From assembly GCA_027692465.1 (NCBI GenBank), contig JAQEYU010000005.1:178776-242775 (forward strand): DNA of 64,000 nucleotides. The letters run 5' to 3'. This document shows, piece after piece, positions 33,653-41,201 of the stretch. Positions within the stretch are counted from its first letter, which is position 1. Each line of letters starts with the position of its first letter. Position numbers and translations under genes: made by a program. The stretch is from Enterococcaceae bacterium OF42-14pH9A (GTDB lineage: Bacteria > Bacillota > Bacilli > Lactobacillales > Enterococcaceae). The notes under the pieces were generated by a model. It had not been told where the DNA came from, ran no database searches, and was given only the letters and a program-made list of their open reading frames with translations.

Positions 33653-36600
33653 ATGAAAAAGCTGAGATTTAAAAATTGGCGATTGTTTGCGACTTTAGCT
33701 CTGTTGGGTCAAACAATTGTCGGAGCGATTGGTCCTACGATTGCCTTTGCGGATGAGATTACTCATCCGCAAACAGTGACTGTGCACTGCGATTTGTCAC
33801 ACTTATATGCGGTCGAAGGCACGTTCAGTGATGGTCGAACATTATCTGAGGTAACGGTTCCTCACTATGCTATCTATAATGGGGAGAAACAAGATATTTT
33901 CTGTATTGAACCAGGAGTGCCAATTTACAATGAGTTCACGCCAGGTTATGAGAAAAATCCATTGCCTGATATGTCGGAGAAAGCCAAATTAGTTTCCGTT
34001 TTATGGATAAACGCCGGTACAGACATTGACACACAAATGGTTGCTCAAAAGATGATCTGGCAGGAGGCCAACGGGTATACTCTTCACTCTATGAAGCATC
34101 CAGATGGTAGTGCCGTAAATATCGCAGCCATTGAAGCGAAAATTAATCAAGCTATTGCCGATTATCAGAAGAAACCAAGTTTCCATAAATCCACAGTAAA
34201 AACAGTGTTAGGTCAATCGACTACTGTGACGGATACGAATAATCTGAACTTGTCAGAGTTCGATGAGGTTGTGGAGAATACCGCAAACATTGATTATCGT
34301 GTCAATGGCAATCAGTTGGTCATCACCCCAAATGCCAATTCTAAAGAAAATGGTGTGCTGACGCTTAAAAAATCTGCTGGAACTGGAACACCGGTTGCTT
34401 ATAAGATGGCTGGACAACAAACCTTGATGGCCGGGGCAATTGATAAACCGAACACTTACACGATCAAAATTGATGTGGAAACGGAGGGTTCTTTAAAGAT
34501 TAAAAAAGTCGATAAAGAATCAGGTGATGTTGTACCGGGAACGGTTTTCCATTTAGACTTTGGAAAAACTTTGCCTGCAAAAGACGTGACTACTGACAAA
34601 GAAGGTATTGTGACATTGGATGGGATTCCTCATGGTACAAAGGTAACCATTACTGAAAAATCAGTGCCGGCGCCTTATACGATTGATACCACACCTATGA
34701 CTGCCACGATTAAAGCAGGTGAAACCATTTCCGTGACTTCAAAAAATACGCGAGAAAAAGGTCAAATCATTCTGGATAAAACCGGAGTTGAAACAGGAAA
34801 TGATCTTTGGAACGACAATTATTCTTTAGCTGGCAATACATTTGCTATTCGCAAAGATAGCCCAACTGGTGAAATCGTTCAAGAAATAATCACGGATGAA
34901 AAAGGCCATGCAGAAACTCCAAAAGAGATTGCCAATGCGTTGGAATTGGGAACTTATTATGTGACCGAAACCAAAGCATCTAATGGTTTCGTGAATACTT
35001 TCAAACCCGTAAAAGTCGAATTGAAGTATGCTAATCAAACGGTGGCTCTCGTTACCAGTAACGTAAAAGGACAAAACCAAGAAATTACTGGTGAAACCAC
35101 TTTGACGAAAGAAGACAAAGATACCGGTAATGAGACTCAAGGAAAAGCTGAGTTTAAAGGAGCTGAATATACTCTCTTTACTGCAAAAGATGGTCAAGCG
35201 GTTAAATGGAGTGAAGCTTTTGAACCAGAATTAGTGAAAGGAACGAAGGCTTCTGATGAAACGGTGACTTTGACTTTAGATGAAAAGAATCAAGTTGCCG
35301 TTAAACATCTGGCGATTAACGAGTATTACTGGCAAGAAACCAAAGCACCTGAAGGATATTCTTTGGATGAAACGAAGTATCCTGTTTCCATCAAAAAGGT
35401 GGATGATAGCGAAAAAAATGCTGTGATTACCCGAGATGTTACGGCAAAAGAACAAGTGATTCGCTTTGGGTTTGATTTCTTCAAATTCGCCGGATCAGCT
35501 ACGGGAACTGCCGAAACTGGCTTCAATGATCTGACTTTTAAAGTATCGCCATTGGAAGGAACCAATGAAATCACAGGCGCTGAAGATGAAGCGACCACAG
35601 CTTATAACGAGCAACTAGGTTTTGATGGCTATGGCAAGTTTGAAAATCTTCCTTATGGGGATTATTTACTTGAAGAAGTAGAAGCCCCAGAAGGATTTCA
35701 AAAGATTACACCATTAGAAATCCGTTCTACTTTTAAAGAAAATAAGGAGGATTACGCCAATAGTGAGTATGTCTTCACCATTACCGAAAAGGGACAAAAA
35801 CAACCGATTAAGACGGTGACCGTTCCATACGAGAAACTGACGAACAACGAATTTTCCGTTAGTTTGAATCGTTTGATGCTTTATGATTTGCCTGAGGAAG
35901 AAGATAGTTTGACTTCCCTTGCGACTTGGAAAGACGGGGACAAAGAATTGACTAGCCTTGATTCTACCGAGCTAATTGATAAGTTGAGCTATAACTTGCA
36001 TGAAATCAAAGAAGACTGGTATGTGGTAGCGCAAGCCATTGATGTAGAAGCCACAAAAGCTGCTCAAGAAAAAGATGAAAATGCCAAACCAGTCGTGATT
36101 GCGGAAACAACGGCCACCTTGGCGAACAAAGAAAAAACAGGAACTTGGGAAATTCTGCATAAATTAACCGCCGAACAAGTTTTGGATAAGACCATTGTCT
36201 TATTCAACTATGTGTATGAAAACAAGGAAGCCTTTGAAGAGGGCGATGAGCCAGTAGCGAAGGATGCTAGTTTGAATAACCAAGCCCAAACTGTTAATTG
36301 TACGGTGGAACGCCATGTTTCCATCCAAACAAAAGCGCACTTAGAAGACGGTTCGCAAACTTTCACTCATGGTGACGTGGTAGATATGTTTGATGATGTA
36401 TCCATTACCCATGATGTACTGGATGGCTCAAAAGAAGCCTTCGAAACAATTTTGTATGCTTTACTGCCAGATGGTACGAACAAAGAAATTTGGAAATCTG
36501 GCAAGATTGATTACGAAGTGAACGACAAAGAATTTACCAAAACCGTGCTTGCGGAAAAAGTGGATACAAGTAAATATCCAGAAGGTACAAGTTTTACCTT

Positions 36601-36880
36601 TAAAGAAATTAACTATGATAAAGATGGAAACATCAATGGGGAACACAATGAAGATTTAAAAGAAAAATCTCAAACCTTAACACCAAAAGAAGTGCCAACC
36701 ACACCAAGTACGCCAGAACAACCAGAAACACCAACTGTTCCAAGCGACTCTCAAGAATCTAGTCCTATAGTGAAGACATTCCCACAAACTGGGGAGAAAA
36801 GTTCCAATGTATTACTGTTCATTGGCTTTACCTTGATCTTTGCGACGGCTGGCTATTATTTCTGGAATCGCCGGAACTAA
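33653..36880 (+). CDS. LPXTG-type surface adhesin with thioester domain
   Basis: A 1075-aa cell-wall-anchored protein. Signal peptide about 1-34 (ending AFADE); an N-terminal thioester (TQxA-type) domain with Cys84 in FCIEPG and Gln132 in AQKMIW as the likely thioester pair, able to bind host or partner amines covalently; about five Cna-B/SpaA stalk domains with YYVTETKAS and YLLEEVEAPEGF E-boxes; a Pro-rich wall-spanning segment; sorting signal FPQTG at 1043-1047, a helix and NRRN tail. ICE-borne adhesins of this kind may aid cell contact during mating or colonisation. Ribosome binding site AAAGGAGAT. Lower GC than the chromosome. Confidence 0.85.
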   Translation: MKKLRFKNWRLFATLALLGQTIVGAIGPTIAFADEITHPQTVTVHCDLSHLYAVEGTFSDGRTLSEVTVPHYAIYNGEKQDIFCIEPGVPIYNEFTPGYEKNPLPDMSEKAKLVSVLWINAGTDIDTQMVAQKMIWQEANGYTLHSMKHPDGSAVNIAAIEAKINQAIADYQKKPSFHKSTVKTVLGQSTTVTDTNNLNLSEFDEVVENTANIDYRVNGNQLVITPNANSKENGVLTLKKSAGTGTPVAYKMAGQQTLMAGAIDKPNTYTIKIDVETEGSLKIKKVDKESGDVVPGTVFHLDFGKTLPAKDVTTDKEGIVTLDGIPHGTKVTITEKSVPAPYTIDTTPMTATIKAGETISVTSKNTREKGQIILDKTGVETGNDLWNDNYSLAGNTFAIRKDSPTGEIVQEIITDEKGHAETPKEIANALELGTYYVTETKASNGFVNTFKPVKVELKYANQTVALVTSNVKGQNQEITGETTLTKEDKDTGNETQGKAEFKGAEYTLFTAKDGQAVKWSEAFEPELVKGTKASDETVTLTLDEKNQVAVKHLAINEYYWQETKAPEGYSLDETKYPVSIKKVDDSEKNAVITRDVTAKEQVIRFGFDFFKFAGSATGTAETGFNDLTFKVSPLEGTNEITGAEDEATTAYNEQLGFDGYGKFENLPYGDYLLEEVEAPEGFQKITPLEIRSTFKENKEDYANSEYVFTITEKGQKQPIKTVTVPYEKLTNNEFSVSLNRLMLYDLPEEEDSLTSLATWKDGDKELTSLDSTELIDKLSYNLHEIKEDWYVVAQAIDVEATKAAQEKDENAKPVVIAETTATLANKEKTGTWEILHKLTAEQVLDKTIVLFNYVYENKEAFEEGDEPVAKDASLNNQAQTVNCTVERHVSIQTKAHLEDGSQTFTHGDVVDMFDDVSITHDVLDGSKEAFETILYALLPDGTNKEIWKSGKIDYEVNDKEFTKTVLAEKVDTSKYPEGTSFTFKEINYDKDGNINGEHNEDLKEKSQTLTPKEVPTTPSTPEQPETPTVPSDSQESSPIVKTFPQTGEKSSNVLLFIGFTLIFATAGYYFWNRRN

Positions 36881-36919
36881 GGTGATGCGATGAAACAAGT
36901 AAATAGGAAAACTCAACGT

Positions 36920-36958
36920 GCGCGACCGCCTCCTAAAAAAGTGGTCGCGCTATTTTTG
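36920..36958 (+). terminator. intrinsic terminator upstream of orf23
   Basis: GCGCGACC (36920-36927) pairs with GGTCGCGC (36943-36950), followed by TATTTTTG. It stands between the adhesin and the first transfer gene. Confidence 0.8.
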
Positions 36959-36992
36959 TATCCAAAACTAACAATGAAAAGAGGAAAAAAAT

Positions 36993-37307
36993 ATGGAATT
37001 GAAATTTGTTGTGCCAGATATGGCCGAAACATTTGGAAAGATAAGTTATGCCGGTGAAGGTGAAATTTTAACAGAAGGATATGGTCGGAATACCACAGTG
37101 ATTGGTCGCAGTTACCATTTGTATTCCAGTAAACAGCGAGCCGATGATATTGAGGTGGTGGTAGCTGCGGAAGCTGGCGAAAAGGATTTTGACCAAGACC
37201 AACCGTTAAAAGTCGTGAATCCTCACTTGGTTGCCAAAGGCTATGAGATTGAGAATCGTGGGTTTACTGATTACGTGTTGTATGTCGATGATTTAGTGAA
37301 AGCATAG
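36993..37307 (+). CDS. orf23: Tn916 Orf23-like protein (DUF961/YdcP family)
   Basis: A 104-aa protein of the DUF961 family found at the start of Tn916-type transfer modules, usually in two copies. Distinctive parts are ETFGKISYAGEGE, GRSYHLYSSKQRAD and the final VLYVDDLVKA. Exact role unknown; position suggests DNA processing before transfer. AAGAGGAAAA precedes the start; orf22 follows after 12 bp. Confidence 0.85.
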   Translation: MELKFVVPDMAETFGKISYAGEGEILTEGYGRNTTVIGRSYHLYSSKQRADDIEVVVAAEAGEKDFDQDQPLKVVNPHLVAKGYEIENRGFTDYVLYVDDLVKA

Positions 37308-37319
37308 GAGGAAAAGAAG

Positions 37320-37694
37320 ATGAGATTAACAGAAGGTATTGTCGTAGATTCAGGATTAACGTTTGGGAAGCTGCGCTTTTCCGCATTACGTCGAGAAGTA
37401 CGGAAACAAAATGAGGACGGAACGGTTAGTAATGAGGTAAAAGAACGAACCTATAATTTGAAATCCTCCGCGCAAGGTCGAATGATCCAAGTTAGTATCC
37501 CGGCAAATGTGCCCTTACGCGAGTTTGCCTATGATGCAGAGGTAGAGTTGGTCAATCCAATCGTGGATACGGTCGCCAATTATGTTTTCCGAGAAGGAAC
37601 TACTGTCAATTGGTTCATTAAGGCAGATGATTTAGTCTTGAAACGACAACCGAATCAAGGAAATCCCACGAACCAAAATGAAGGAAAGAAATAG
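37320..37694 (+). CDS. orf22: Tn916 Orf22-like protein (DUF961/YdcP family)
   Basis: Second DUF961 member, 124 aa, distantly similar to the preceding protein (TFGKLRFSALRREV, RTYNLKSSAQGR). The C-terminus is hydrophilic and Asn/Gln-rich. AGGAGGAAAAG lies just upstream. Conserved place in Tn916-family elements; molecular function not established. Confidence 0.85.
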   Translation: MRLTEGIVVDSGLTFGKLRFSALRREVRKQNEDGTVSNEVKERTYNLKSSAQGRMIQVSIPANVPLREFAYDAEVELVNPIVDTVANYVFREGTTVNWFIKADDLVLKRQPNQGNPTNQNEGKK

Positions 37695-37703
37695 GTGAAG
37701 CGT

Positions 37704-38039
37704 ATGGAAATTAATGTCGAACATATTTTAGATTGTCTCGATCGTTATAACAAAGGAGAACTAACTAAAGAACAAGTCAACGAGAAATTGACGATAGATG
37801 AAAAAATATTTCTTATTATGTATCAGGATTTTTTTGAAACCGAAGAGGAAGATTTTGATGTACTCAAATGGTTGGATGAGGAAGAGTCCTTCTTTATGGT
37901 TGTCGAAATAAATGAAAGTTTATGTCGCCAGGCAGAATCTGTCTTGGAAGAAATCGGTGTGGAGATGCCGGATGCCATCGAACGCTTTTTAAAACAATTG
38001 GTGGAAACGAAGCAACTTCCCGTAGTAGTAAATGACTAG
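37704..38039 (+). CDS. RelB/DinJ-like protein with N-terminal extension
   Basis: A 111-aa acidic protein. The last 40 residues (AESVLEEIGVEMPDAIERFL, then KQLVETKQLP) match the pattern of RelB/DinJ antitoxins, including the dimerising N-terminal strand region and amphipathic helices. The first 60 residues are an unrelated acidic extension. No toxin gene is adjacent: orf22 lies before and the FtsK gene after. It may act as a DNA-binding regulator of the transfer operon. ATG at 37704 chosen because AGGTGA lies 6 nt upstream. Confidence 0.55.
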   Translation: MEINVEHILDCLDRYNKGELTKEQVNEKLTIDEKIFLIMYQDFFETEEEDFDVLKWLDEEESFFMVVEINESLCRQAESVLEEIGVEMPDAIERFLKQLVETKQLPVVVND

Positions 38040-38056
38040 CATAACTTTTTTTAATT

Positions 38057-38085
38057 GCCCAATAAAATCCTATTGGGCTTTTTTT
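38057..38085 (+). terminator. intrinsic terminator between the RelB-like gene and ftsK
   Basis: GCCCAATA (38057-38064) pairs with TATTGGGC (38071-38078), followed by seven T residues. It lies inside what should be a continuous transfer operon. Confidence 0.85.
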
Positions 38086-38108
38086 GATTGGAGGTGGAAA
38101 CCATCAAA

Positions 38109-39476
38109 ATGTACAAAGGGCATCGCATACGTGCAGGAGATCAGCACTTAGTTTATCACTTTATTCTTGGTTGGCTAATCGTTTTGTTCGTTGGTTGGAT
38201 GAGCGTCTTTTATTTACAAGAACTTAGACAATTTGATATTTCTAAGGTATCATTTTCCACTAGTGAAATTGGCTGGTCCATGAAAGATTTAGTATGTCTG
38301 CTTGGAAGTCTCGTTTTGTCAGGAAGTATGCTATTGCTTTATATTCACTTTTTTCCTGATCATTGGCGAAGTTTGTGGCACCGACAAAAGCTAGCCCGGA
38401 TGATTCTAGAAAACCATTGGTATGAAGTGAAACAAACTCAAAGTGAAGGTTTTTTCAAAGATTTGAATAGTAGTCGGACCAAAGAGAATATCAGTTACTT
38501 CCCCAAAATCTATTATCGAATGAAAGATGGCTTACTTTCTATACGCGTTCAAATTTCACTAGGAAAATATCAAGATCAGTTATTGAAGTTGGAAAAGAAG
38601 TTAGAAAGCGGACTGTATTGTGAGTTAGTAGAGAAGGAACTCAAAGACTCCTATGTGGAATACATCTTGTTATACGATATGATTGCCAATCGAATTGGAA
38701 TTGAAGAAGTAGTGGCAGAAAACGGGACTCTGCGATTGATGAAAAATCAAGTATGGGCGTATGATTCCTTGCCCCATATGTTAATTGCTGGTGGGACAGG
38801 TGGTGGGAAGACTTATTTTTTACTCACCATTATCCAAGCTTTATTGAAGTCGGATGCCGAGCTTTTTGTTCTTGATCCCAAAAATGCGGACCTTGCCGAT
38901 TTAGGTACGGTAATGCCCCATGTTTATTCTCAAAAGGAAGAAATTTCTGCTTGTGTGGAAGACTTTTACGAACGCATGATGGCTCGTAGTAGGTCAATGA
39001 AAGAAATGCCCAACTACAAAACAGGAGAGAATTATGCGTATCTTGGACTTCCGCCCAACTTTTTAATCTTTGATGAATACGTGGCTTATATGGAGATGTT
39101 AACGACAAAAGAAAGTGCGGTGATTTTGAATAAGCTTAAACAAATCGTGATGTTAGGCCGTCAATCTGGTTTCTTTCTGATTCTAGCTTGTCAAAGGCCG
39201 GATGCGAAATATCTAGGAGATGGGATTCGCGATCAGTTTAACTTTCGCGTAGCTTTAGGTCGTATGAGTGAACTCGGGTATTCCATGATGTTTGGTGAGG
39301 TCGATAAAAATTTTTTTATGAAACGCATCAAAGGACGAGGTTATGTAGATACAGGGGGCAGTGTGATTAGTGAGTTTTATACACCACTTGTGCCAAAAGG
39401 GCATGATTTCTTAAAGGAAATTAGCAACATCGCTGGATTATCCGTTCATATGGAAAGAGAAAATAATAGTGTGTAG
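38109..39476 (+). CDS. orf21: FtsK/SpoIIIE-type coupling ATPase (Tn916 Orf21)
   Basis: Couples the relaxase-DNA complex to the mating channel. 455 aa: two N-terminal membrane helices (about 15-35 and 65-85), then the motor domain with Walker A GGTGGGKTYF (about 229-238), Walker B FLIFDEYVA and the DNA-binding RDQFNFRVALGR block. It closely follows Tn916 Orf21 as I remember it. The ATG at 38109 has GGAGGTGG 12 nt upstream; a TTG start at 38088 is possible. Membrane-bound at the cell pole or channel by family. Confidence 0.9.
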   Translation: MYKGHRIRAGDQHLVYHFILGWLIVLFVGWMSVFYLQELRQFDISKVSFSTSEIGWSMKDLVCLLGSLVLSGSMLLLYIHFFPDHWRSLWHRQKLARMILENHWYEVKQTQSEGFFKDLNSSRTKENISYFPKIYYRMKDGLLSIRVQISLGKYQDQLLKLEKKLESGLYCELVEKELKDSYVEYILLYDMIANRIGIEEVVAENGTLRLMKNQVWAYDSLPHMLIAGGTGGGKTYFLLTIIQALLKSDAELFVLDPKNADLADLGTVMPHVYSQKEEISACVEDFYERMMARSRSMKEMPNYKTGENYAYLGLPPNFLIFDEYVAYMEMLTTKESAVILNKLKQIVMLGRQSGFFLILACQRPDAKYLGDGIRDQFNFRVALGRMSELGYSMMFGEVDKNFFMKRIKGRGYVDTGGSVISEFYTPLVPKGHDFLKEISNIAGLSVHMERENNSV

Positions 39477-39508
39477 CCTGGGGATATCAATAATCCTCGG
39501 CTTTTTTT
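39476..39508 (+). terminator. terminator-like hairpin between ftsK and the methyltransferase gene
   Basis: GCC-GGGGAT pairs with AATCCTC-GGC with mismatches around an ATCAAT loop, followed by seven T residues. Confidence 0.6.
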
Positions 39509-39521
39509 ATTGAGGTGATTT

Positions 39522-40664
39522 ATGGCATTTTTAGATTTATTCGCTGGTATTGGTGGCTTTCGCTTAGGTAAGGAACAAGCCGGTCACCAGTGTATCGGTT
39601 TTTGTGAAATTGATGAATTTGCTCGACGGAGTTATAACGCAATCCATGATACAAGGAAGGAGGTGGAAATGCATGACATCACAAGTGTATCAGACGAGTT
39701 TGTTCGATCCTTCGGACCAGTGGACATCCTTTGCGGCGGATTTCCGTGCCAAGCTTTTTCAATTGCGGGAAAGCGGCAAGGATTTTCCGATACTCGAGGT
39801 ACTTTATTCTTTGAAATCGCTCGGTTCGCCACTCTTCTCCAACCTAAGTTTTTATTCCTTGAGAACGTCCGGGGATTGCTCAATCACGAAGGAGGGGCTA
39901 CGTTCGAGACGATCCTCCGAACGCTGGATGGACTGGGGTATGATGTGGAATGGCAGGTGCTTAACTCAAAGGCCTACCTTCCCCAAAGCCGCGAGCGGGT
40001 CTTTCTTATCGGACATTTTCGAGACGCATGTACCAAACAAGTATTTCCTATCATTGGACCGTCTCCAATATCTGATCAAAACATCAGAAACTTGTTAAAT
40101 ATCAATCCTTCCAATCGAGGAATGGGTGGACAAGTCTATGGGGCAGATGGGGTTGCGCCAACCTTAACCGGTGATGAAGGAATCAAAATAGCCTTACCCA
40201 CGAATGAGGGAATTTCTGTAGTGGGTATGTTGCCGGGAAATTTTGAACAAGGCAATCGGGTTTATGAGGTAACCGGAACAGCTCCCACCTTGTCAACGAA
40301 ACAAGGGGGAACGAAGATTATGATTCGGAAAAATAAAACAGAATATCAAGAGGTAAAGCCAGGGGACAGTGTGAACCTGGCTTTTCCTAATTCCACAAGT
40401 CGTCGAGGCCGTTTGGGAAAACAAAGTGTGCATACCTTACTAACAGGAGACCAACAAGCAGTCGTCACAGATCAGTACCAGATTCGGAAGTTAACACCTA
40501 GAGAATGCTGGCGACTTCAAGGATTTCCTGATTGGGCTTTTGACCGGGCCTCTCAAGTCAATTCAGATAGCCAGTTGTATAAGCAAGCCGGAAACTCTGT
40601 AACAGTTCCGGTCATTTTTGATATTGCTAGAAGATTAAAGGAGGCAAAACTAGATGATTTATGA
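39522..40664 (+). CDS. C5 DNA cytosine methyltransferase
   Basis: A 380-aa enzyme transferring methyl from S-adenosylmethionine to cytosine C5. Motifs in order: I FAGIGGFRLG (6-15), IV GGFPCQAFS with catalytic Cys at about 79, VI ENVRGL, VIII QSRERVFLIG, IX RKLTPRECWRLQGFP and X QAGNSVTVPV. The target-recognition region (about 190-310) has repeated APTL-type blocks. No restriction gene is adjacent, so it probably protects the element from host restriction after transfer, together with ArdA. It interrupts the orf21-oriT-orf20 order of Tn916. Start follows GAGGTGA. A second frame with its own ribosome binding site overlaps it. Confidence 0.9.
   Translation: MAFLDLFAGIGGFRLGKEQAGHQCIGFCEIDEFARRSYNAIHDTRKEVEMHDITSVSDEFVRSFGPVDILCGGFPCQAFSIAGKRQGFSDTRGTLFFEIARFATLLQPKFLFLENVRGLLNHEGGATFETILRTLDGLGYDVEWQVLNSKAYLPQSRERVFLIGHFRDACTKQVFPIIGPSPISDQNIRNLLNINPSNRGMGGQVYGADGVAPTLTGDEGIKIALPTNEGISVVGMLPGNFEQGNRVYEVTGTAPTLSTKQGGTKIMIRKNKTEYQEVKPGDSVNLAFPNSTSRRGRLGKQSVHTLLTGDQQAVVTDQYQIRKLTPRECWRLQGFPDWAFDRASQVNSDSQLYKQAGNSVTVPVIFDIARRLKEAKLDDL
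39673..40098 (+). CDS. overlapping ORF inside the methyltransferase gene
   Basis: In the other frame, ATG at 39673 is preceded by AAGGAGGTGG (39657-39666) at an ideal distance, giving a 141-aa product that begins MTSQVYQTSLFDPSDQW and has WMDWGMMWNGRCLTQ and LSDIFETHVPNKYFLSLDRL. The frame spans methyltransferase motifs IV to VIII. From memory, unverified, proteins with similar wording (TSLFDP, NGRxLT, SLSDILE, KYFLS) are encoded near C5 methyltransferases in phages and elements. Either a true overlapping gene or a chance frame favoured by methyltransferase codons; function unknown. Confidence 0.45.
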   Translation: MTSQVYQTSLFDPSDQWTSFAADFRAKLFQLRESGKDFPILEVLYSLKSLGSPLFSNLSFYSLRTSGDCSITKEGLRSRRSSERWMDWGMMWNGRCLTQRPTFPKAASGSFLSDIFETHVPNKYFLSLDRLQYLIKTSETC

Positions 40665-40943
40665 TGAGTTGATTGGGGAAATCTACGGGGTGATTGGCAA
40701 GATTCAGTCAGATCCGGAACTGGAAGAAGAACTGACCGGCTCAATTTTGATATTCGCAAAAACGGGGTGAAGGTCCCTGGTGATTCATATGTAATGGACG
40801 AGGAACCCGATGCTCGAATTGAGCTAAATCAACTCATCAGTGAATTGGAACGGATTGCAGACCTTGCCAAAGAACCAGATATCCGCCAATACTTGTTTGA
40901 GATAAAAGCAGAATTGGAAATTGAGGGCATTACCGCGGAGTAA
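40654..40943 (+). pseudogene. small conserved-looking gene broken by a frameshift
   Basis: Starts at ATG 40654 overlapping the methyltransferase stop, with AAAGGAGG upstream, and reads MIYDELIGEIYGVIGKI before stopping at 40770. From about 40730 a second frame continues naturally (DIRKNGVKVPGDSYVMDE to the TAA at 40941-40943). A one-base deletion near 40725-40735 would explain both halves; the intact product would be about 96 aa, acidic and helical. Family not recognised. A sequencing error is possible. Confidence 0.55.
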
Positions 40944-40959
40944 CGGCTAAATAAACCAC

Positions 40960-41080
40960 TACTGATAGGCGCTGGCCGCGGGGGATTTGCGAAGCAGAAA
41001 TCCTCCGTGGAGATGTGCCTGTTCATGGACGGCGCCAGCCGGCCATGATGTCTCACCCCCCGTATCTAACAGGGGGGTAC
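40960..41080 (+). other. candidate origin of transfer (oriT) region
   Basis: Lies between orf21 and orf20, where oriT sits in Tn916. Features: GGCGCTGGC at 40969 inverted by GCGCCAGCC near 41030, inner GGATTT/AAATCC arms, and a strong palindrome ACCCCCC (41055-41061) with GGGGGGT (41072-41078) around loop GTATCTAACA. This last hairpin agrees with what I remember of the Tn916 oriT. The nick site is not identified. Confidence 0.6.
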
Positions 41081-41150
41081 AAAAACACAAAAAATAAGCA
41101 AGCAACCATTAAGAATACTTGTTGTAGCAACGATATTAAGTAATTTGTAT

Positions 41151-41182
41151 AGGTGTTAACTCATTTGAAAAAGTTAACACCT
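41151..41182 (+). promoter_or_regulatory. perfect inverted repeat before mobT, likely operator or binding site
   Basis: AGGTGTTAAC (41151-41160) is exactly inverted at 41173-41182 with a 12-bp spacer, 20 nt before the relaxase start. No T-run follows, so a terminator is unlikely. The relaxase N-terminus has a helix-turn-helix that might bind here. Confidence 0.5.
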
Positions 41183-41201
41183 TGAATTTGGAGGTGAGAA
41201 C

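Noticed and set aside
36890..37057. A 55-codon frame between the adhesin and orf23
   Set aside because: It runs through the terminator hairpin at 36920 and overlaps orf23, and the translation is basic and unlike any known protein.
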